A DNA stretch of 64,000 nucleotides from Marinobacterium jannaschii DSM 6295 (lineage in GTDB: Bacteria; Pseudomonadota; Gammaproteobacteria; Pseudomonadales; Balneatricaceae): positions 196,318 through 260,317 of the forward strand of contig NZ_KK211066.1 in the NCBI RefSeq assembly GCF_000620085.1, in the 5' to 3' direction. Below are positions 25,367 through 34,765 of this stretch, in pieces (positions within the stretch are counted from its first letter, which is position 1; every line of letters starts with the position of its first letter). Position numbers and translations under genes: made by a program. The notes below the pieces were generated by a model. The model was not told the DNA's origin, did no database searches, and was given only the letters and a program-made list of their open reading frames with translations.

Positions 25367-26068
25367 TCAGGCCGCAATCGTGACGCCGGCCTGCTCCTGC
25401 AGCAGCGGACCCAGTGCCTGCATCTGCCGCATCATGGCGGCGAGCCGGGTCCGGTTAGGCACCTGCACCTTGCGGTAGATGCTGGAAAGGTGGTGTTTGA
25501 CGGTACTTTCATGGATACCCAGATGGTAACCGATCTGTTTATTCAGCAGGCCCTCGACCATCTGGTCCAGCACCGCGCGCTCGCGCCGGGTCAGCCCGTC
25601 CAGTCCCTGCGCCAATCGCAGCAAACCGGGATCAAGCAACGCTTCATCGAAAGCCGGGCGCACACGGCTGCGAACGCAGCCGCCCTGTAGTACCCGGAAC
25701 AGGCTTTCCCTTAACTGCCCCAGAGCGGCGTCTTTGGCAATGACGGCGCGAACTTTCCAGCGCTTCAGCCGGGTCGCACTGAAGTGCACCGCCGAGGCGC
25801 CGTAGACAATCAGTGCCAGGTTATGCCGGCCGAACTGCAGCGGTGACAAACGCTTACTCAGCTCTGCGAACAATGTCGCTTCGATCACCAGGGTGCCTGT
25901 CAGGTTGCTATTACGCATGATCACCAACAGTTGCGCAACCGAGCATAGATCGCACATCGTCGCAGCGGCGACCAGTCCGCCGATCTCCTGACGCCACCCC
26001 AGGCGGTGCAGTGCGTTTTGATCAGCCAACCAGATTCTTTCACTACGAACATTAGGGGTCACTTTCAT
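25367..26068 (-). CDS. LuxR-type transcriptional regulator
   Basis: From the ATG at 26068, preceded by AGGAG at good spacing, the protein has 233 residues. The C-terminal roughly 65 residues form a LuxR/NarL helix-turn-helix (LTRRERAVLDQMVEGLLNKQ, then IGYHLGIHESTVKHHLSSIY). The N-terminal roughly 150 residues do not show the receiver-domain acidic pocket, so phosphorylation is not expected. It may be a degenerate receiver or an unrelated sensing domain. An upstream in-frame start at 26188 would overlap the ETF-QO stop codon and lacks a ribosome-binding site. It ends tail-to-tail with the sensor kinase. Confidence 0.85.
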   Translation of the reverse strand: MKVTPNVRSERIWLADQNALHRLGWRQEIGGLVAAATMCDLCSVAQLLVIMRNSNLTGTLVIEATLFAELSKRLSPLQFGRHNLALIVYGASAVHFSATRLKRWKVRAVIAKDAALGQLRESLFRVLQGGCVRSRVRPAFDEALLDPGLLRLAQGLDGLTRRERAVLDQMVEGLLNKQIGYHLGIHESTVKHHLSSIYRKVQVPNRTRLAAMMRQMQALGPLLQEQAGVTIAA

Positions 26069-26184
26069 GCTTTTCTCCTGTTCAGTCCCGGCAATCCCGC
26101 TTATCTGCGGGCCATCCCCTGGGCCTCTGACAATCACGGCGAACAGCCTCTGCCCGCCGTTGCCAGTGATTGACGGCTTAGGCC

Positions 26185-27831
26185 TCACATATTGGGATAA
26201 TTAGGACCGCCGCCACCTTCCGGCGTAACCCAGGTGATGTTCTGTGACGGATCTTTTATGTCGCAGGTCTTACAGTGCACACAGTTCTGACTGTTGATCT
26301 GAAAGCGCAGGCCCTGCTCATCCTCTACCACCTCGTAGACACCCGCCGGACAGAAGCGCTGCGCGGGTTCGGCATAGAGTGGCAGGTTTTCGCGCAGCGG
26401 AATCTGCTGATCGGCCAGCTTAAGGTGACAGGGCTGGTCCTCTTCATGGTTGGTATTGGAGAGGAATACCGACGAAAGCTTATCGAAGCTCAGTACGCCG
26501 TCAGGCTTCGGATAGCTGATCGGCGTAAAACCGCTGGCCGGTTTCAGCTGACTGTAATCCGGCGTATTGTCATGCAGGGTCAGTGGCAGCTTGCCGTTAA
26601 ACCAGTTCTGGTCGACATAGTTAAAGGCACCGCCCAGATAAGTACCCAGCTTGTGCATCGCCGGACCGAAGTTACGACTGCGATAGAGTTCGTCATACAG
26701 CCATGATTCGCGGTAGGCCTGGGTAAATGACGTCAGGTCGCTACCACCGGCATCGCCTCCGGCCAGCGCCTCAAACACCGACTCTGCCGCCAGCATGCCG
26801 GACTTCATCGCGGTATGGGTGCCTTTGATCTTGGAGAAGTTGAGGGTACCGGCATCGCAACCGATCAGCAGCCCGCCGGGAAAGGTCATCTTCGGCAGCG
26901 CATTAAACCCGCCTTTCGTGATTGCGCGGGCACCGTAGGAGACGCGTTTGCCGCCCTCAAGATGTTGTTTCAGTACCGGATGATGCTTGAGACGCTGGAA
27001 CTCATCAAACGGACTCAGGTAAGGATTGTCATAGTTAAGGTCGACGATCAGGCCGACCACCACCTGATTCTTATCGCCGTGATAAAGGAAGAAACCGCCG
27101 CTACTGCCACCCTCCAGTGGCCAGCCGGATCCGTGCAGCACCAGACCCGGCTGGTGCTTATCGGGGTCGATATCCCACAGCTCTTTGATACCGATACCGT
27201 AATGCTGGGCATCAGAATCCTGATCCAGCCGGAACTGACTGATCAGCTGTTTGCCCAGGTGGCCGCGGCATCCCTCTGTGAACAGCGTGTATCTGGCATG
27301 CAACTCCATACCGGGCATATAGCTATCTTTCGGCTCACCACTTTCATTCAGCCCCATATCACCGGTGGCAATCCCTTTCACACTGCCATCGGCGTGATAA
27401 AGCACCTCAGAGGCGGCAAAGCCCGGAAAGATTTCAACCCCGAGTTGCTCGGCCTGCTCCGCCAGCCAGCGACACAGGTTGCCAAGACTGATTATGTAGT
27501 TGCCATCGTTATGCATGGTTTTCGGCACCAACGCATTGGGCAGTCGGGTGGCCGCATTGTCATCTTTCAGCAGATAGATCTGGTCCTCGCTAACCGGCGT
27601 GGTCAGCGGCGCACCCCGCGCCGCCCAGTCAGGGAACAGCTCGTCCAGCGCCCGCGGTTCCACCACCGCTCCGGACAGGATATGCGCCCCCACCTCGGAG
27701 CCTTTCTCTACCACACAGACTGTCAACTCCTGTGCAGCTGCCTGCGCCTGCTGCATCAGACGACAGGCAGCGGACAGCCCCGCCGGGCCTGCCCCGACAA
27801 TCACAACATCAAATTCCATTGCTTCGCGCAT
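26185..27831 (-). CDS. etfD: Electron-transfer flavoprotein:ubiquinone oxidoreductase
   Basis: At 548 residues this matches the ETF-QO family. The FAD-binding motif VVIVGAGPAGLSAACRL is at the N-terminus. The 4Fe-4S region at the C-terminus has RFCPAGVYEV and NCVHCKTCDIKDPSQNITW. The enzyme passes electrons from acyl-CoA and similar dehydrogenases, through ETF, to ubiquinone at the inner membrane. It lies 136 bp downstream of an acyl-CoA dehydrogenase gene on the same strand. That fits a functional pair, although etfAB are not in the window. The first ATG is kept because AGAGG lies about 9 bases upstream of it. Confidence 0.95.
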   Translation of the reverse strand: MREAMEFDVVIVGAGPAGLSAACRLMQQAQAAAQELTVCVVEKGSEVGAHILSGAVVEPRALDELFPDWAARGAPLTTPVSEDQIYLLKDDNAATRLPNALVPKTMHNDGNYIISLGNLCRWLAEQAEQLGVEIFPGFAASEVLYHADGSVKGIATGDMGLNESGEPKDSYMPGMELHARYTLFTEGCRGHLGKQLISQFRLDQDSDAQHYGIGIKELWDIDPDKHQPGLVLHGSGWPLEGGSSGGFFLYHGDKNQVVVGLIVDLNYDNPYLSPFDEFQRLKHHPVLKQHLEGGKRVSYGARAITKGGFNALPKMTFPGGLLIGCDAGTLNFSKIKGTHTAMKSGMLAAESVFEALAGGDAGGSDLTSFTQAYRESWLYDELYRSRNFGPAMHKLGTYLGGAFNYVDQNWFNGKLPLTLHDNTPDYSQLKPASGFTPISYPKPDGVLSFDKLSSVFLSNTNHEEDQPCHLKLADQQIPLRENLPLYAEPAQRFCPAGVYEVVEDEQGLRFQINSQNCVHCKTCDIKDPSQNITWVTPEGGGGPNYPNM

Positions 27832-27967
27832 CTCAAAGCACCTCTAGCTATGCCTCCGAAGCACAGCCGTGACCGGCTTCGGCTCGGCCCCGTCAAGAAG
27901 CGGGGCAAACTGTTATTATTCTGATCACCCGTGGCCCGGACCCCGGGTGCTTAACCGCTCGCGACAA

Positions 27968-29746
27968 TCAGAACTGATCCTCTGCCAGCGCCATAATCGA
28001 TTCACTGCCCGCCTCCACCGCCGCCAGACAGGCACCGGTGCGCGGCAGCAGGTAGTCACTGTAGAAACGCGCAGTAACCAGCTTGGCCTTGAGGAATTCC
28101 GGATCGCCCTCACCCGACTCCAGCAACTCATAGGCCTGCAACGCCGACTTCGCCATCATCCAGCCCCCGCACAGATAACCGAACAGCATCATAAAGCTGA
28201 CGCTGACAGCGCCGGCGTGATCGGGGTCGCTGGCGGCATTTTCCAGCAGCAGATCACGGGCACGACTGCCACAGCTGAGCGCCTGCGCCAGCGCTTCGGC
28301 CTGCTGCCCGAAGCCGCCTTTCGCCTGCATCTGCTGCTGAACTTCGGCAATTTCAGTCAGCAGCAACGCCAACTGCTCGCCCCGGTTCGCCAGCGTTTTA
28401 CGCCCAACCAGATCCAGCGCCTGAATACCGGTAGTGCCTTCATAGATAGTAAGTATCCGGGCATCGCGATAATGCTGGGCCGAGCCGGTCTCTTCGATAA
28501 AGCCCATACCGCCATTGACCTGGGTGCCCAGATAGGTGACCTCCTGCGCCAACTCGGTCAGCCAGCCCTTCACGATCGGCGTCAGCAACTCAACCCGGGC
28601 CTGATGGCACGCACCACCTTCGCGATCAGCGGCATAGGTGGCCCGGTCGATCTCGGCAGAAGCGACGAACGCCAGCGCACGCATCGCCTCATTACTTGCC
28701 TTCATCTGCATCAGCATGCGCCGTACATCGGGAAATTTGATAATCGGGAAGCGCGAGCCATCTTTCTTCGTGCCCTGCAATCGCTCTTTGGCGTATTCAC
28801 GGGCCTGCTGATAGGAACGCTCGGAGATCGCCAGCCCCTGCAGGCCGACATTCTGGCGGGCATGGTTCATCATGGTGAACATGTAACCCAGCCCCTTGTG
28901 CGCCTCGCCCACCAGGTAGCCAACCGCCCCGCCATTCTCGCCATAGCTCATGACACAGGTCGGGCTGCCATGAATACCCAGTTTATGTTCCAGCGAGACA
29001 CAGTAGGCATCGTTACGCGTGGAAGGCTGACCGTTCTCATCGAGCAGGAACTTAGGCACGATAAACAACGAGATACCTTTAACCCCCGGTGGGGCATCAG
29101 GAAGACGCGCCAGTACCAGATGAACAATGTTCTCCGTCATCTGATGATCACCCCAGGTGATAAAGATTTTCTGACCGGTGATCAGGTAATGATCGCCCTC
29201 CGGCACGGCACGGGTCTTCACCGCTGCCAGGTCGGTTCCTGCATCCGGCTCGGTCAGGTTCATGGTGCCGGTCCACTGACCGCTGACCATATGCGGCAAC
29301 CAGGTGCGCTTAAGGGTATCGGAGCCGTGGTGGGCAATCGCTTCTGCCGCCCCCTGGTTTAGCAACGGACAGAGTGAGAACGCCAGATTGCTGGTCTGCC
29401 AGATCTCATTGACCGCCGTCCCCAGCAGGTTGGGCAGATTCTGACCACCGTAGGCTTCGGCGGCCGTCAGGGAAGGCCAGCCGCCTTCAACATAATGCTC
29501 GTAGGCCTGTTTAAATCCAGGTGTCTGCTCGACACCGGCATCCGTTAACCGGGCGCCTTTCTGGTCACCGACAACATTCAGTGGCGCCAGTACGTTGGAG
29601 CCCAGCTTAGCGGCCTCCTCCATAATCACAGAAGCCAGGTCGCTGTTAATATCTTCCAGCTGTGCGCTTTTACACAGCTTGTCGAATTCAACCAGCTGAC
29701 GGATCACAAACTCGGCATCACGGTAGGGATGGATATACTCACTCAT
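27968..29746 (-). CDS. Acyl-CoA dehydrogenase of the 590-aa DmdC/FadE type
   Basis: This 592-residue flavoenzyme has the ACAD N-domain, the middle motif WTGTMNLTEPDAGTDLAAVK, KIFITWGDHQ, SLEHKLGIHGSPTCVM, and the catalytic-glutamate region ILTIYEGTTGIQALDL. A C-terminal extension (about 470-592) of the Acyl-CoA_dh_C type follows. The same architecture and wording occur in DmdC (3-methylmercaptopropionyl-CoA dehydrogenase of DMSP demethylation) and in related medium/long-chain FadE enzymes. Motifs alone cannot separate these. No dmdA, dmdB or dmdD lies nearby. It is divergent from an AraC regulator across about 400 bp, which may control it. Confidence 0.9.
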   Translation of the reverse strand: MSEYIHPYRDAEFVIRQLVEFDKLCKSAQLEDINSDLASVIMEEAAKLGSNVLAPLNVVGDQKGARLTDAGVEQTPGFKQAYEHYVEGGWPSLTAAEAYGGQNLPNLLGTAVNEIWQTSNLAFSLCPLLNQGAAEAIAHHGSDTLKRTWLPHMVSGQWTGTMNLTEPDAGTDLAAVKTRAVPEGDHYLITGQKIFITWGDHQMTENIVHLVLARLPDAPPGVKGISLFIVPKFLLDENGQPSTRNDAYCVSLEHKLGIHGSPTCVMSYGENGGAVGYLVGEAHKGLGYMFTMMNHARQNVGLQGLAISERSYQQAREYAKERLQGTKKDGSRFPIIKFPDVRRMLMQMKASNEAMRALAFVASAEIDRATYAADREGGACHQARVELLTPIVKGWLTELAQEVTYLGTQVNGGMGFIEETGSAQHYRDARILTIYEGTTGIQALDLVGRKTLANRGEQLALLLTEIAEVQQQMQAKGGFGQQAEALAQALSCGSRARDLLLENAASDPDHAGAVSVSFMMLFGYLCGGWMMAKSALQAYELLESGEGDPEFLKAKLVTARFYSDYLLPRTGACLAAVEAGSESIMALAEDQF

Positions 29747-30155
29747 CGCTTCAACTCCTTAGTGCCACTGACGCCAGCGGCAACTTAATACAAGACAGCA
29801 CTCTGACCGGTAAAAAGAGGGCCTTCCGTGGCCAAATGACGTGGAACGCCAACCAGAGTGATAAAAACTAATCGGGTACTCAGCCCCCCTCAAACAGTCC
29901 CGCTCAAACAGTACGACGACCTCCCGAGCTGCGCCGGGCATTAAACCGCCACACCCGCAGGGCGGCATCAGTCTGTAACAGAGCGCCTGAAGTCTGGTTT
30001 TAGTCTCCACTGCGAGGGGCGTTGCCACAATAACGAAACCAGCCCAATACTTAACATTTGCGGACATCACCATTACACTGAGCTGCGCCATTAAAGCTAA
30101 TAATCGCGATGAGCGATCACTTTTGACAATAAAATCGACAGTTTCGGACATTGCA

Positions 30156-31166
30156 ATGGGCGTAGAAAGACACTCGATTTCGATCCACTTCGCACAGGCT
30201 GCTGCAGCCGCCGCGCAGAGCAACGGCCTCGACAGCACTCAGGCTCTGGAATATGCCGGTCTCAATGAGGCGCTGATCGACAACCCACAGGTGCGGATTA
30301 CACCGGTTCAGCTAAGCAGGCTGCTGATCGCTATCTGGCAACAGGGCGATGACGAACTGATGGGGCTGGCCACATCAGCCTCCCGTCACGGGGTATTCAG
30401 CCTGATGGCCCAGAGGGTGATCCATTCCTCAAACCTGCGCAGCGTCTTCCGGCAGATCTGCCACTTTTACAACCTGGTGACCGATGCCTTTGAGCTGGAA
30501 TTTACCGAAAGCGAGACAACCGCCAGACTCAGCCTTCGCCTGAAACAGACCCGGCGCGACCCTGATAACCTGCTGACCGAACTGCTGTTGCTGATATGGC
30601 ACCGCTTTCCCGGCTGGCTGATCGGGCAACCGATTAAGCTGAACAAACTGGGGCTGAGGTATGCAGAGCCCGAACACTCAGCCGAGTACCGGCTGATGTT
30701 CCCCTGCCCGATCGAATACGATCAGCCTTCGAGCTATCTTGAGTTCGACAACAGCCTGCTGAATAAGCCGGTAGTGCAAACCACACAGACCCTGAGTGGT
30801 TACCTGCGTCGCTGCCCGCTCGACTGGTTTAAACGACAAGCCTACTACCCGGTCTATACCCGCCGGGTGCTTGATCAGTTGCAACAACTGAGTGACGTTG
30901 CAGAAGCGCGGATGGAATTTATTGCGGAACAGCTGCATATCACCGAACGCACCCTGCGACGCAAGCTGAGCGAAGAAGGCACCAGCTTCCAGCAGATTAA
31001 GGACGGCATGCGGCGCGACGCGGCAATCCATCTGCTTAGCCAGCGCGAGCTCTCCATCGCCCAGATTGCCCGCACGCTTGGCTTTTCAGAGCCCGCCGCC
31101 TTTACCCGCGCCTTCAGGCAGTGGACCGGCGTTGCACCGGGCCTGTTTCGCAAAAAAAACCACTAG
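30156..31166 (+). CDS. AraC-family transcriptional regulator (OruR/ArgR-like)
   Basis: From the ATG at 30156 the protein has 336 residues. It has an arabinose-binding-like N-domain (about 20-200) and a C-terminal AraC helix-turn-helix (FIAEQLHITERTLRRKLSEE, then SIAQIARTLGFSEPAAFTRA). A TTG at 30123 in the same frame is less likely. It is divergent from the acyl-CoA dehydrogenase gene, so regulation of fatty-acid-type catabolism is plausible. The gap 29747-30155 contains a direct repeat of CTCAAACAGT (copies start near 29888 and 29903) that could be a binding site. I see nothing else in that gap. Confidence 0.88.
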   Translation: MGVERHSISIHFAQAAAAAAQSNGLDSTQALEYAGLNEALIDNPQVRITPVQLSRLLIAIWQQGDDELMGLATSASRHGVFSLMAQRVIHSSNLRSVFRQICHFYNLVTDAFELEFTESETTARLSLRLKQTRRDPDNLLTELLLLIWHRFPGWLIGQPIKLNKLGLRYAEPEHSAEYRLMFPCPIEYDQPSSYLEFDNSLLNKPVVQTTQTLSGYLRRCPLDWFKRQAYYPVYTRRVLDQLQQLSDVAEARMEFIAEQLHITERTLRRKLSEEGTSFQQIKDGMRRDAAIHLLSQRELSIAQIARTLGFSEPAAFTRAFRQWTGVAPGLFRKKNH

Positions 31167-31199
31167 CCGACAGGCCGGGAAGCGGCTGGAAACCATGCA

Positions 31200-32225
31200 T
31201 CAACAGCGCTGATAAAGCGCAATACCGTCCTCATCATCCAGGCGGCAAACCAGCCCGGCCTGAATCAGATAATTCACATGCGCCTGGCACTCGCCGGTCG
31301 CCAACACCAGATCAAAATACTTTAAGGGCCGGTTATATAAACGGTGGGTCAGCTGACTCAGAGTCTGGGGCACGTGCAGCCATTGCTTCAGATTATCCAG
31401 CATACGCTGATGACCCGCGGCCAGCGCATCCAGACGACTATGCAGCCCGAAGAAAGGCTCATCATGGGAGGGCAACACCAGCGTATCGGACGGCAGCGCC
31501 TTCAATCGCTGCAACGACTCCAGCCAGTGTTTTAGCGGATTAGTGTCCTGCTGATGGGGCTGTACGCTGACATTAGAGCTGATTCTTGGCAGCACCTGAT
31601 CGCCGGAAATCAGCACTCCCAGCGCCGCGCAATAGAGGGTAATATGTGCCGGTGAATGGCCGTTCGCCAGTCGCACCTGCCACTCACGCCCGCCGATCAA
31701 CAGGCAATCCCCCTCAGAGATCACTTCATAACTTCCGGGCAGCTCCCCGTATCCCTGCGCAGCCTGCGCAATCGCCTTCAGCGCCTGGTCACACTGAGCC
31801 TCGTCCAGTCCCTTACGCAGCAAGCTGGCACGCTGAGCCTCAATCACCTCAGCCCCCGCAGCAACAAACTGCAGATAGCCTTCCGCCGCCCTGTACTCCG
31901 GCGCCGAAGTCATCAGCGGCATATCCCACTGGCAGCACAGCCAGCCGGCCAGGCCGATATGATCTGGATGGTAGTGAGTCGCCAGCAAGCGCTTCAAGGG
32001 CCACCCTCCCAGCGCCCTATCAGCCAGTTGCCGCCATAGGGCCCTGGTCTCCGGACTGTTGATACCGCTGTCGATCAGCAACCAGCCGTCATCATCTTCC
32101 AGCAGGTAGAGGTTGATATGATCAAGATTAAAAGGCAGCGGCATCCGTAACCACCAGACCCCATCCGCCACCGACAGCATCTCCCCCGCCGCCGGTACAT
32201 TTTCAAATGCATCTTTCAACGCCAC
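31200..32225 (-). CDS. MBL-fold metallohydrolase
   Basis: The metallo-beta-lactamase motif THYHPDHIGLAG supplies the HxHxDH zinc ligands at about residue 90. Further ligands are the His in LANGHSPAHITLY and the Asp in LISGDQVLPRISSNV. A C-terminal helical domain (about 240-340) resembles LACTB2-like members. GTG at 32225 is chosen as start because GGGAG lies 7 bases upstream; an in-frame ATG at 32249 has no such site. The substrate is unknown, with thioesters or phosphoesters common in this branch. It is convergent with the AraC gene at 33 bp. Confidence 0.88.
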   Translation of the reverse strand: MALKDAFENVPAAGEMLSVADGVWWLRMPLPFNLDHINLYLLEDDDGWLLIDSGINSPETRALWRQLADRALGGWPLKRLLATHYHPDHIGLAGWLCCQWDMPLMTSAPEYRAAEGYLQFVAAGAEVIEAQRASLLRKGLDEAQCDQALKAIAQAAQGYGELPGSYEVISEGDCLLIGGREWQVRLANGHSPAHITLYCAALGVLISGDQVLPRISSNVSVQPHQQDTNPLKHWLESLQRLKALPSDTLVLPSHDEPFFGLHSRLDALAAGHQRMLDNLKQWLHVPQTLSQLTHRLYNRPLKYFDLVLATGECQAHVNYLIQAGLVCRLDDEDGIALYQRC

Positions 32226-32460
32226 AGTGAATCTCCCTACCCAAACCACACCCCGGACGCAGCGCCTTAACGACGCTGCCAGAATAGAACAACTATCGAA
32301 CCTTCAAGTCTCACCTCACGACAACTGACCGACAATGACCATCCCGGCCGAATACTTAACATCGCCGGACGCCCGACACAGCCAAGCCACCGCTGATTGT
32401 CTATTATTTATCCAACCCACTGATTCTTATAGAAAATATTCAGTTTTTTCAGAAAAATAC

Positions 32461-32488
32461 TTGTCAGGGAAAAATACTATGGTAGGAT
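32461..32488 (+). promoter_or_regulatory. Sigma-70 promoter of tRNA-Ser
   Basis: The -35 element is TTGTCA (32461-32466) and the -10 is TAGGAT (32483-32488), with 16-bp spacing. A GC-rich discriminator (ACGCGCC) of the kind seen at stable-RNA promoters follows. An A/T-rich tract, possibly an UP element, lies just upstream. Confidence 0.65.
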
Positions 32489-32535
32489 ACGCGCCACTTC
32501 CTGAGACGAACAACGCATCGCTCAGAAAGCAAGAC

Positions 32536-32623
32536 GGTGAGGTGTCCGAGTGGCCGAAGGAGCACGCCTGGAAAGTGTGTATACCGCAAGGTATCGAGGG
32601 TTCGAATCCCTCCCTCACCGCCA
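32536..32623 (+). tRNA. tRNA-Ser (anticodon GGA)
   Basis: This is an 88-nt class II tRNA. The acceptor stem is GGTGAGG / CCTCACC, with discriminator G and encoded CCA at 32621-32623. The anticodon stem CACGC / GTGTG holds the loop CTGGAAA with anticodon GGA. A long variable arm (TACCGCAAGGTA) and a TTCGAAT T-loop are present. It reads UCC and UCU serine codons. Confidence 0.97.
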
Positions 32624-32632
32624 TCGATTACA

Positions 32633-32670
32633 GAAACCCTGCTCAGCAATGTGCAGGGTTTCGTCGTTTC
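32633..32670 (+). terminator. Terminator after tRNA-Ser
   Basis: A perfect 10-bp stem GAAACCCTGC / GCAGGGTTTC (32633-32662) is followed by a T-containing tail, 10 bp after the tRNA CCA. It also sits just past the mtgA stop codon on the other strand, so it may serve both. Confidence 0.75.
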
Positions 32671-32673
32671 AGG

Positions 32674-33369
32674 TCAGTCCAGCTGTTTCAGATAACCCTG
32701 CCCCAGCTGACGCATCTGCCGTCTGATCCAGCGTCCACGCTGCAAAATATAGGGGCTCGGGCGCGCCACGCTGAAGCGGTAGGGGTTAGGCAGTACGGCC
32801 GCGAGGCGGGCGGCTTCCCAGTCATGCAGCGCAGCCGCAGCCTTACCGAAATAGCGCTGACTGGCAGCTTCGACGCCGTAAATGCCGGGACCAAACTCCA
32901 CGATATTCAGATACAACTCCAATATCCGCTGCTTATCCAGCAGCAGCTCCAGCCAGATCGCAAACCAGGCTTCCAGCCCCTTTCGGAACAGACTCTTATC
33001 CGGCCATAGAAACAGATTTTTGGCGGTTTGCTGGGTTATGGTACTGGCCCCGCGCACCCGCCCTCGCTTCTCACGTTCGTCCAGCGCATCCTGAATCGCC
33101 TCCAGATCAAGTCCCCGATGTAGCGGATAGCGCTGATCTTCAGAAGCGATCACCGCCAGCTGCATGCGCGGCGAAATACGATCAATCCCGACCCAGCGAT
33201 GCTGAACCTTAGCCGGATAGGCCACCGGTGGAGAGAGTTCACGCCCCAACTGCCACGCCCAGACAGGCGGATCAAAGACACGCAGCAGCGCAACCAGCAC
33301 CACAGACAGCAGGGCAAGCAATAGAAACAGCAGAAATAAACGGAGACAAAGTCGTCTGAAAAACCGCAA
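32674..33369 (-). CDS. mtgA: Monofunctional biosynthetic peptidoglycan transglycosylase
   Basis: This 231-residue GT51 enzyme has one N-terminal membrane anchor (LFLLFLLLALLSVVLVALL). The GT51 core has the catalytic-glutamate motif VIASEDQRYPLHRGLDLEAI, then GASTITQQTAKNLFLW and ILELYLNIVEFGPGIYGVEA. It polymerises lipid II into glycan strands and has no transpeptidase domain, which defines MtgA. It lies on the same strand downstream of ftsZ but is separated by a strong terminator. Its position beside cell-division genes is functionally consistent. Confidence 0.95.
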   Translation of the reverse strand: MRFFRRLCLRLFLLFLLLALLSVVLVALLRVFDPPVWAWQLGRELSPPVAYPAKVQHRWVGIDRISPRMQLAVIASEDQRYPLHRGLDLEAIQDALDEREKRGRVRGASTITQQTAKNLFLWPDKSLFRKGLEAWFAIWLELLLDKQRILELYLNIVEFGPGIYGVEAASQRYFGKAAAALHDWEAARLAAVLPNPYRFSVARPSPYILQRGRWIRRQMRQLGQGYLKQLD

Positions 33370-33465
33370 GGAAAGACACCTGTAGTGAAACTTACAGGCA
33401 GTATACAGGGAGATTTCTAACGGTAACTGTACAAGTCAGTAACAAATACCCTGAATTACAGGCAC

Positions 33466-33494
33466 GAAAAAGCCGCCTGGCAAGCCAGGCGGCA
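33466..33494 (-). terminator. Rho-independent terminator after ftsZ
   Basis: A perfect 9-bp stem GCCGCCTGG / CCAGGCGGC with a 4-base loop is followed on the minus strand by TTTTT. It lies 28 bp beyond the ftsZ stop and separates ftsAZ from mtgA. Confidence 0.93.
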
Positions 33495-33521
33495 AAAGGA
33501 GGTAGTTACAGCGGCTGTCGT

Positions 33522-34715
33522 TTAGTCAGCCTGTCGGCGCAGAAACGCCGGAATATCCAGAAACTCGATACCGTCGTCAGTACCGGTTCTCTGCAGCGGC
33601 ATCTGGTTCTGAACTTCAGAACGCTGCTCCGCCACACGACGCGGCTTAGCCGCTTCGCGGTTACGGATTACCGTTGGCAGCTCCAGCTGGCTGTAACCCG
33701 CAGCCGGTGTCGCCCGTGCAGCCACATCACTGTTGCCGACTTTAGCAGCCTGCTGCTCAGCGCGCCCCAGACCGGTCGCTACAACAGTGACCTTCATCTC
33801 ATCCTGCATGGTCGGGTCGATAACCGTACCAATCACCGTAGTGGCGTTCTCGCAGGAATACTGTTCGACAATATCACCCACTTCCGAGAACTCACCCAGA
33901 CTGAGATCCAGACCGGCTGTGATATTCACCAGGATGCCGCGGGCACCACGCAGGTCAACGTCCTCCAGCAGCGGGCTTTTAATCGCCGCTTCAGTCGCTT
34001 CAGCTGCGCGGTTTTCACCACGTGCCACGCCGGACCCCATCATCGCCATGCCCATTTCAGACATTACAGTCCGCACATCGGCAAAGTCGACGTTAATCAT
34101 ACCGGGACGGATAATCAGGTCAGCAATCCCCTGAACAGCGCCTTTCAGTACGTCGTTTGCAGTATTAAATGCCGTAATCAGGGTGCAGTTCTTACCCATT
34201 ACCGGCAACAGCTTTTCATTCGGGATAATGATCAGAGAGTCTACGCTCTCCTTCAGTTCTTTAATCCCGGCGTCAGCGATCTGAATCCGACGACGCCCCT
34301 CAAACGGGAATGGTTTGGTCACTACTGCGACGGTCAGGATACCCATCTCACGGGCAATCTCTGCAACCACCGGAGCAGCACCGGTACCTGTACCACCACC
34401 CATACCGGCGGTGATGAAAACCATATCCGCGCCACGAATCATCTCTGCGATTCGTTCGCGGTCTTCCATAGCGGCGTTGCGGCCGACTTCTGGATTGGCC
34501 CCGGCGCCAAGGCCTTTAGTCAGCTCCCCTCCAAGCTGAATAAGGGCCTTGGCGGCCATGCCATCAAGTGCCTGGGCATCAGTGTTGGCGCATATGAAGT
34601 CAACCCCTTCAACTTCTGTAGACACCATGTGCTGTACGGCATTTCCGCCACCGCCTCCAACACCGATTACCTTAATGACGGCACTCTGCGGAATGCTATC
34701 AATCATCTCAAACAT
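33522..34715 (-). CDS. ftsZ: Cell division protein FtsZ
   Basis: The 397-residue tubulin homologue has IKVIGVGGGGGNAVQHM at the N-terminus and the GTP signature GMGGGTGTGAAPVVAEIA near 107. The synergy-loop region follows (IIRPGMINVDFADVRTVMSE). A linker then leads to the conserved C-terminal peptide LDIPAFLRRQAD, which binds FtsA and ZipA. It polymerises at midcell to form the division ring. It lies 50 bp downstream of ftsA, and a strong terminator follows. lpxC, which usually comes next in gammaproteobacteria, is absent. Confidence 0.98.
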   Translation of the reverse strand: MFEMIDSIPQSAVIKVIGVGGGGGNAVQHMVSTEVEGVDFICANTDAQALDGMAAKALIQLGGELTKGLGAGANPEVGRNAAMEDRERIAEMIRGADMVFITAGMGGGTGTGAAPVVAEIAREMGILTVAVVTKPFPFEGRRRIQIADAGIKELKESVDSLIIIPNEKLLPVMGKNCTLITAFNTANDVLKGAVQGIADLIIRPGMINVDFADVRTVMSEMGMAMMGSGVARGENRAAEATEAAIKSPLLEDVDLRGARGILVNITAGLDLSLGEFSEVGDIVEQYSCENATTVIGTVIDPTMQDEMKVTVVATGLGRAEQQAAKVGNSDVAARATPAAGYSQLELPTVIRNREAAKPRRVAEQRSEVQNQMPLQRTGTDDGIEFLDIPAFLRRQAD

Positions 34716-34765
34716 CGTTTCCTACCTCCGTTGTGGTGCGATGCACCTGGCGCTTCGCGCTCTAA

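Noticed and set aside
26815-29362. Two long antisense open frames over ETF-QO and the acyl-CoA dehydrogenase
   Set aside because: Both are complements of GC-rich coding sequence with no recognisable domains. The minus-strand genes carry full catalytic motifs.
32335-33009. Open frame running through tRNA-Ser into mtgA
   Set aside because: It spans the tRNA, its promoter and terminator, and the antisense of mtgA. The tRNA structure is unambiguous.
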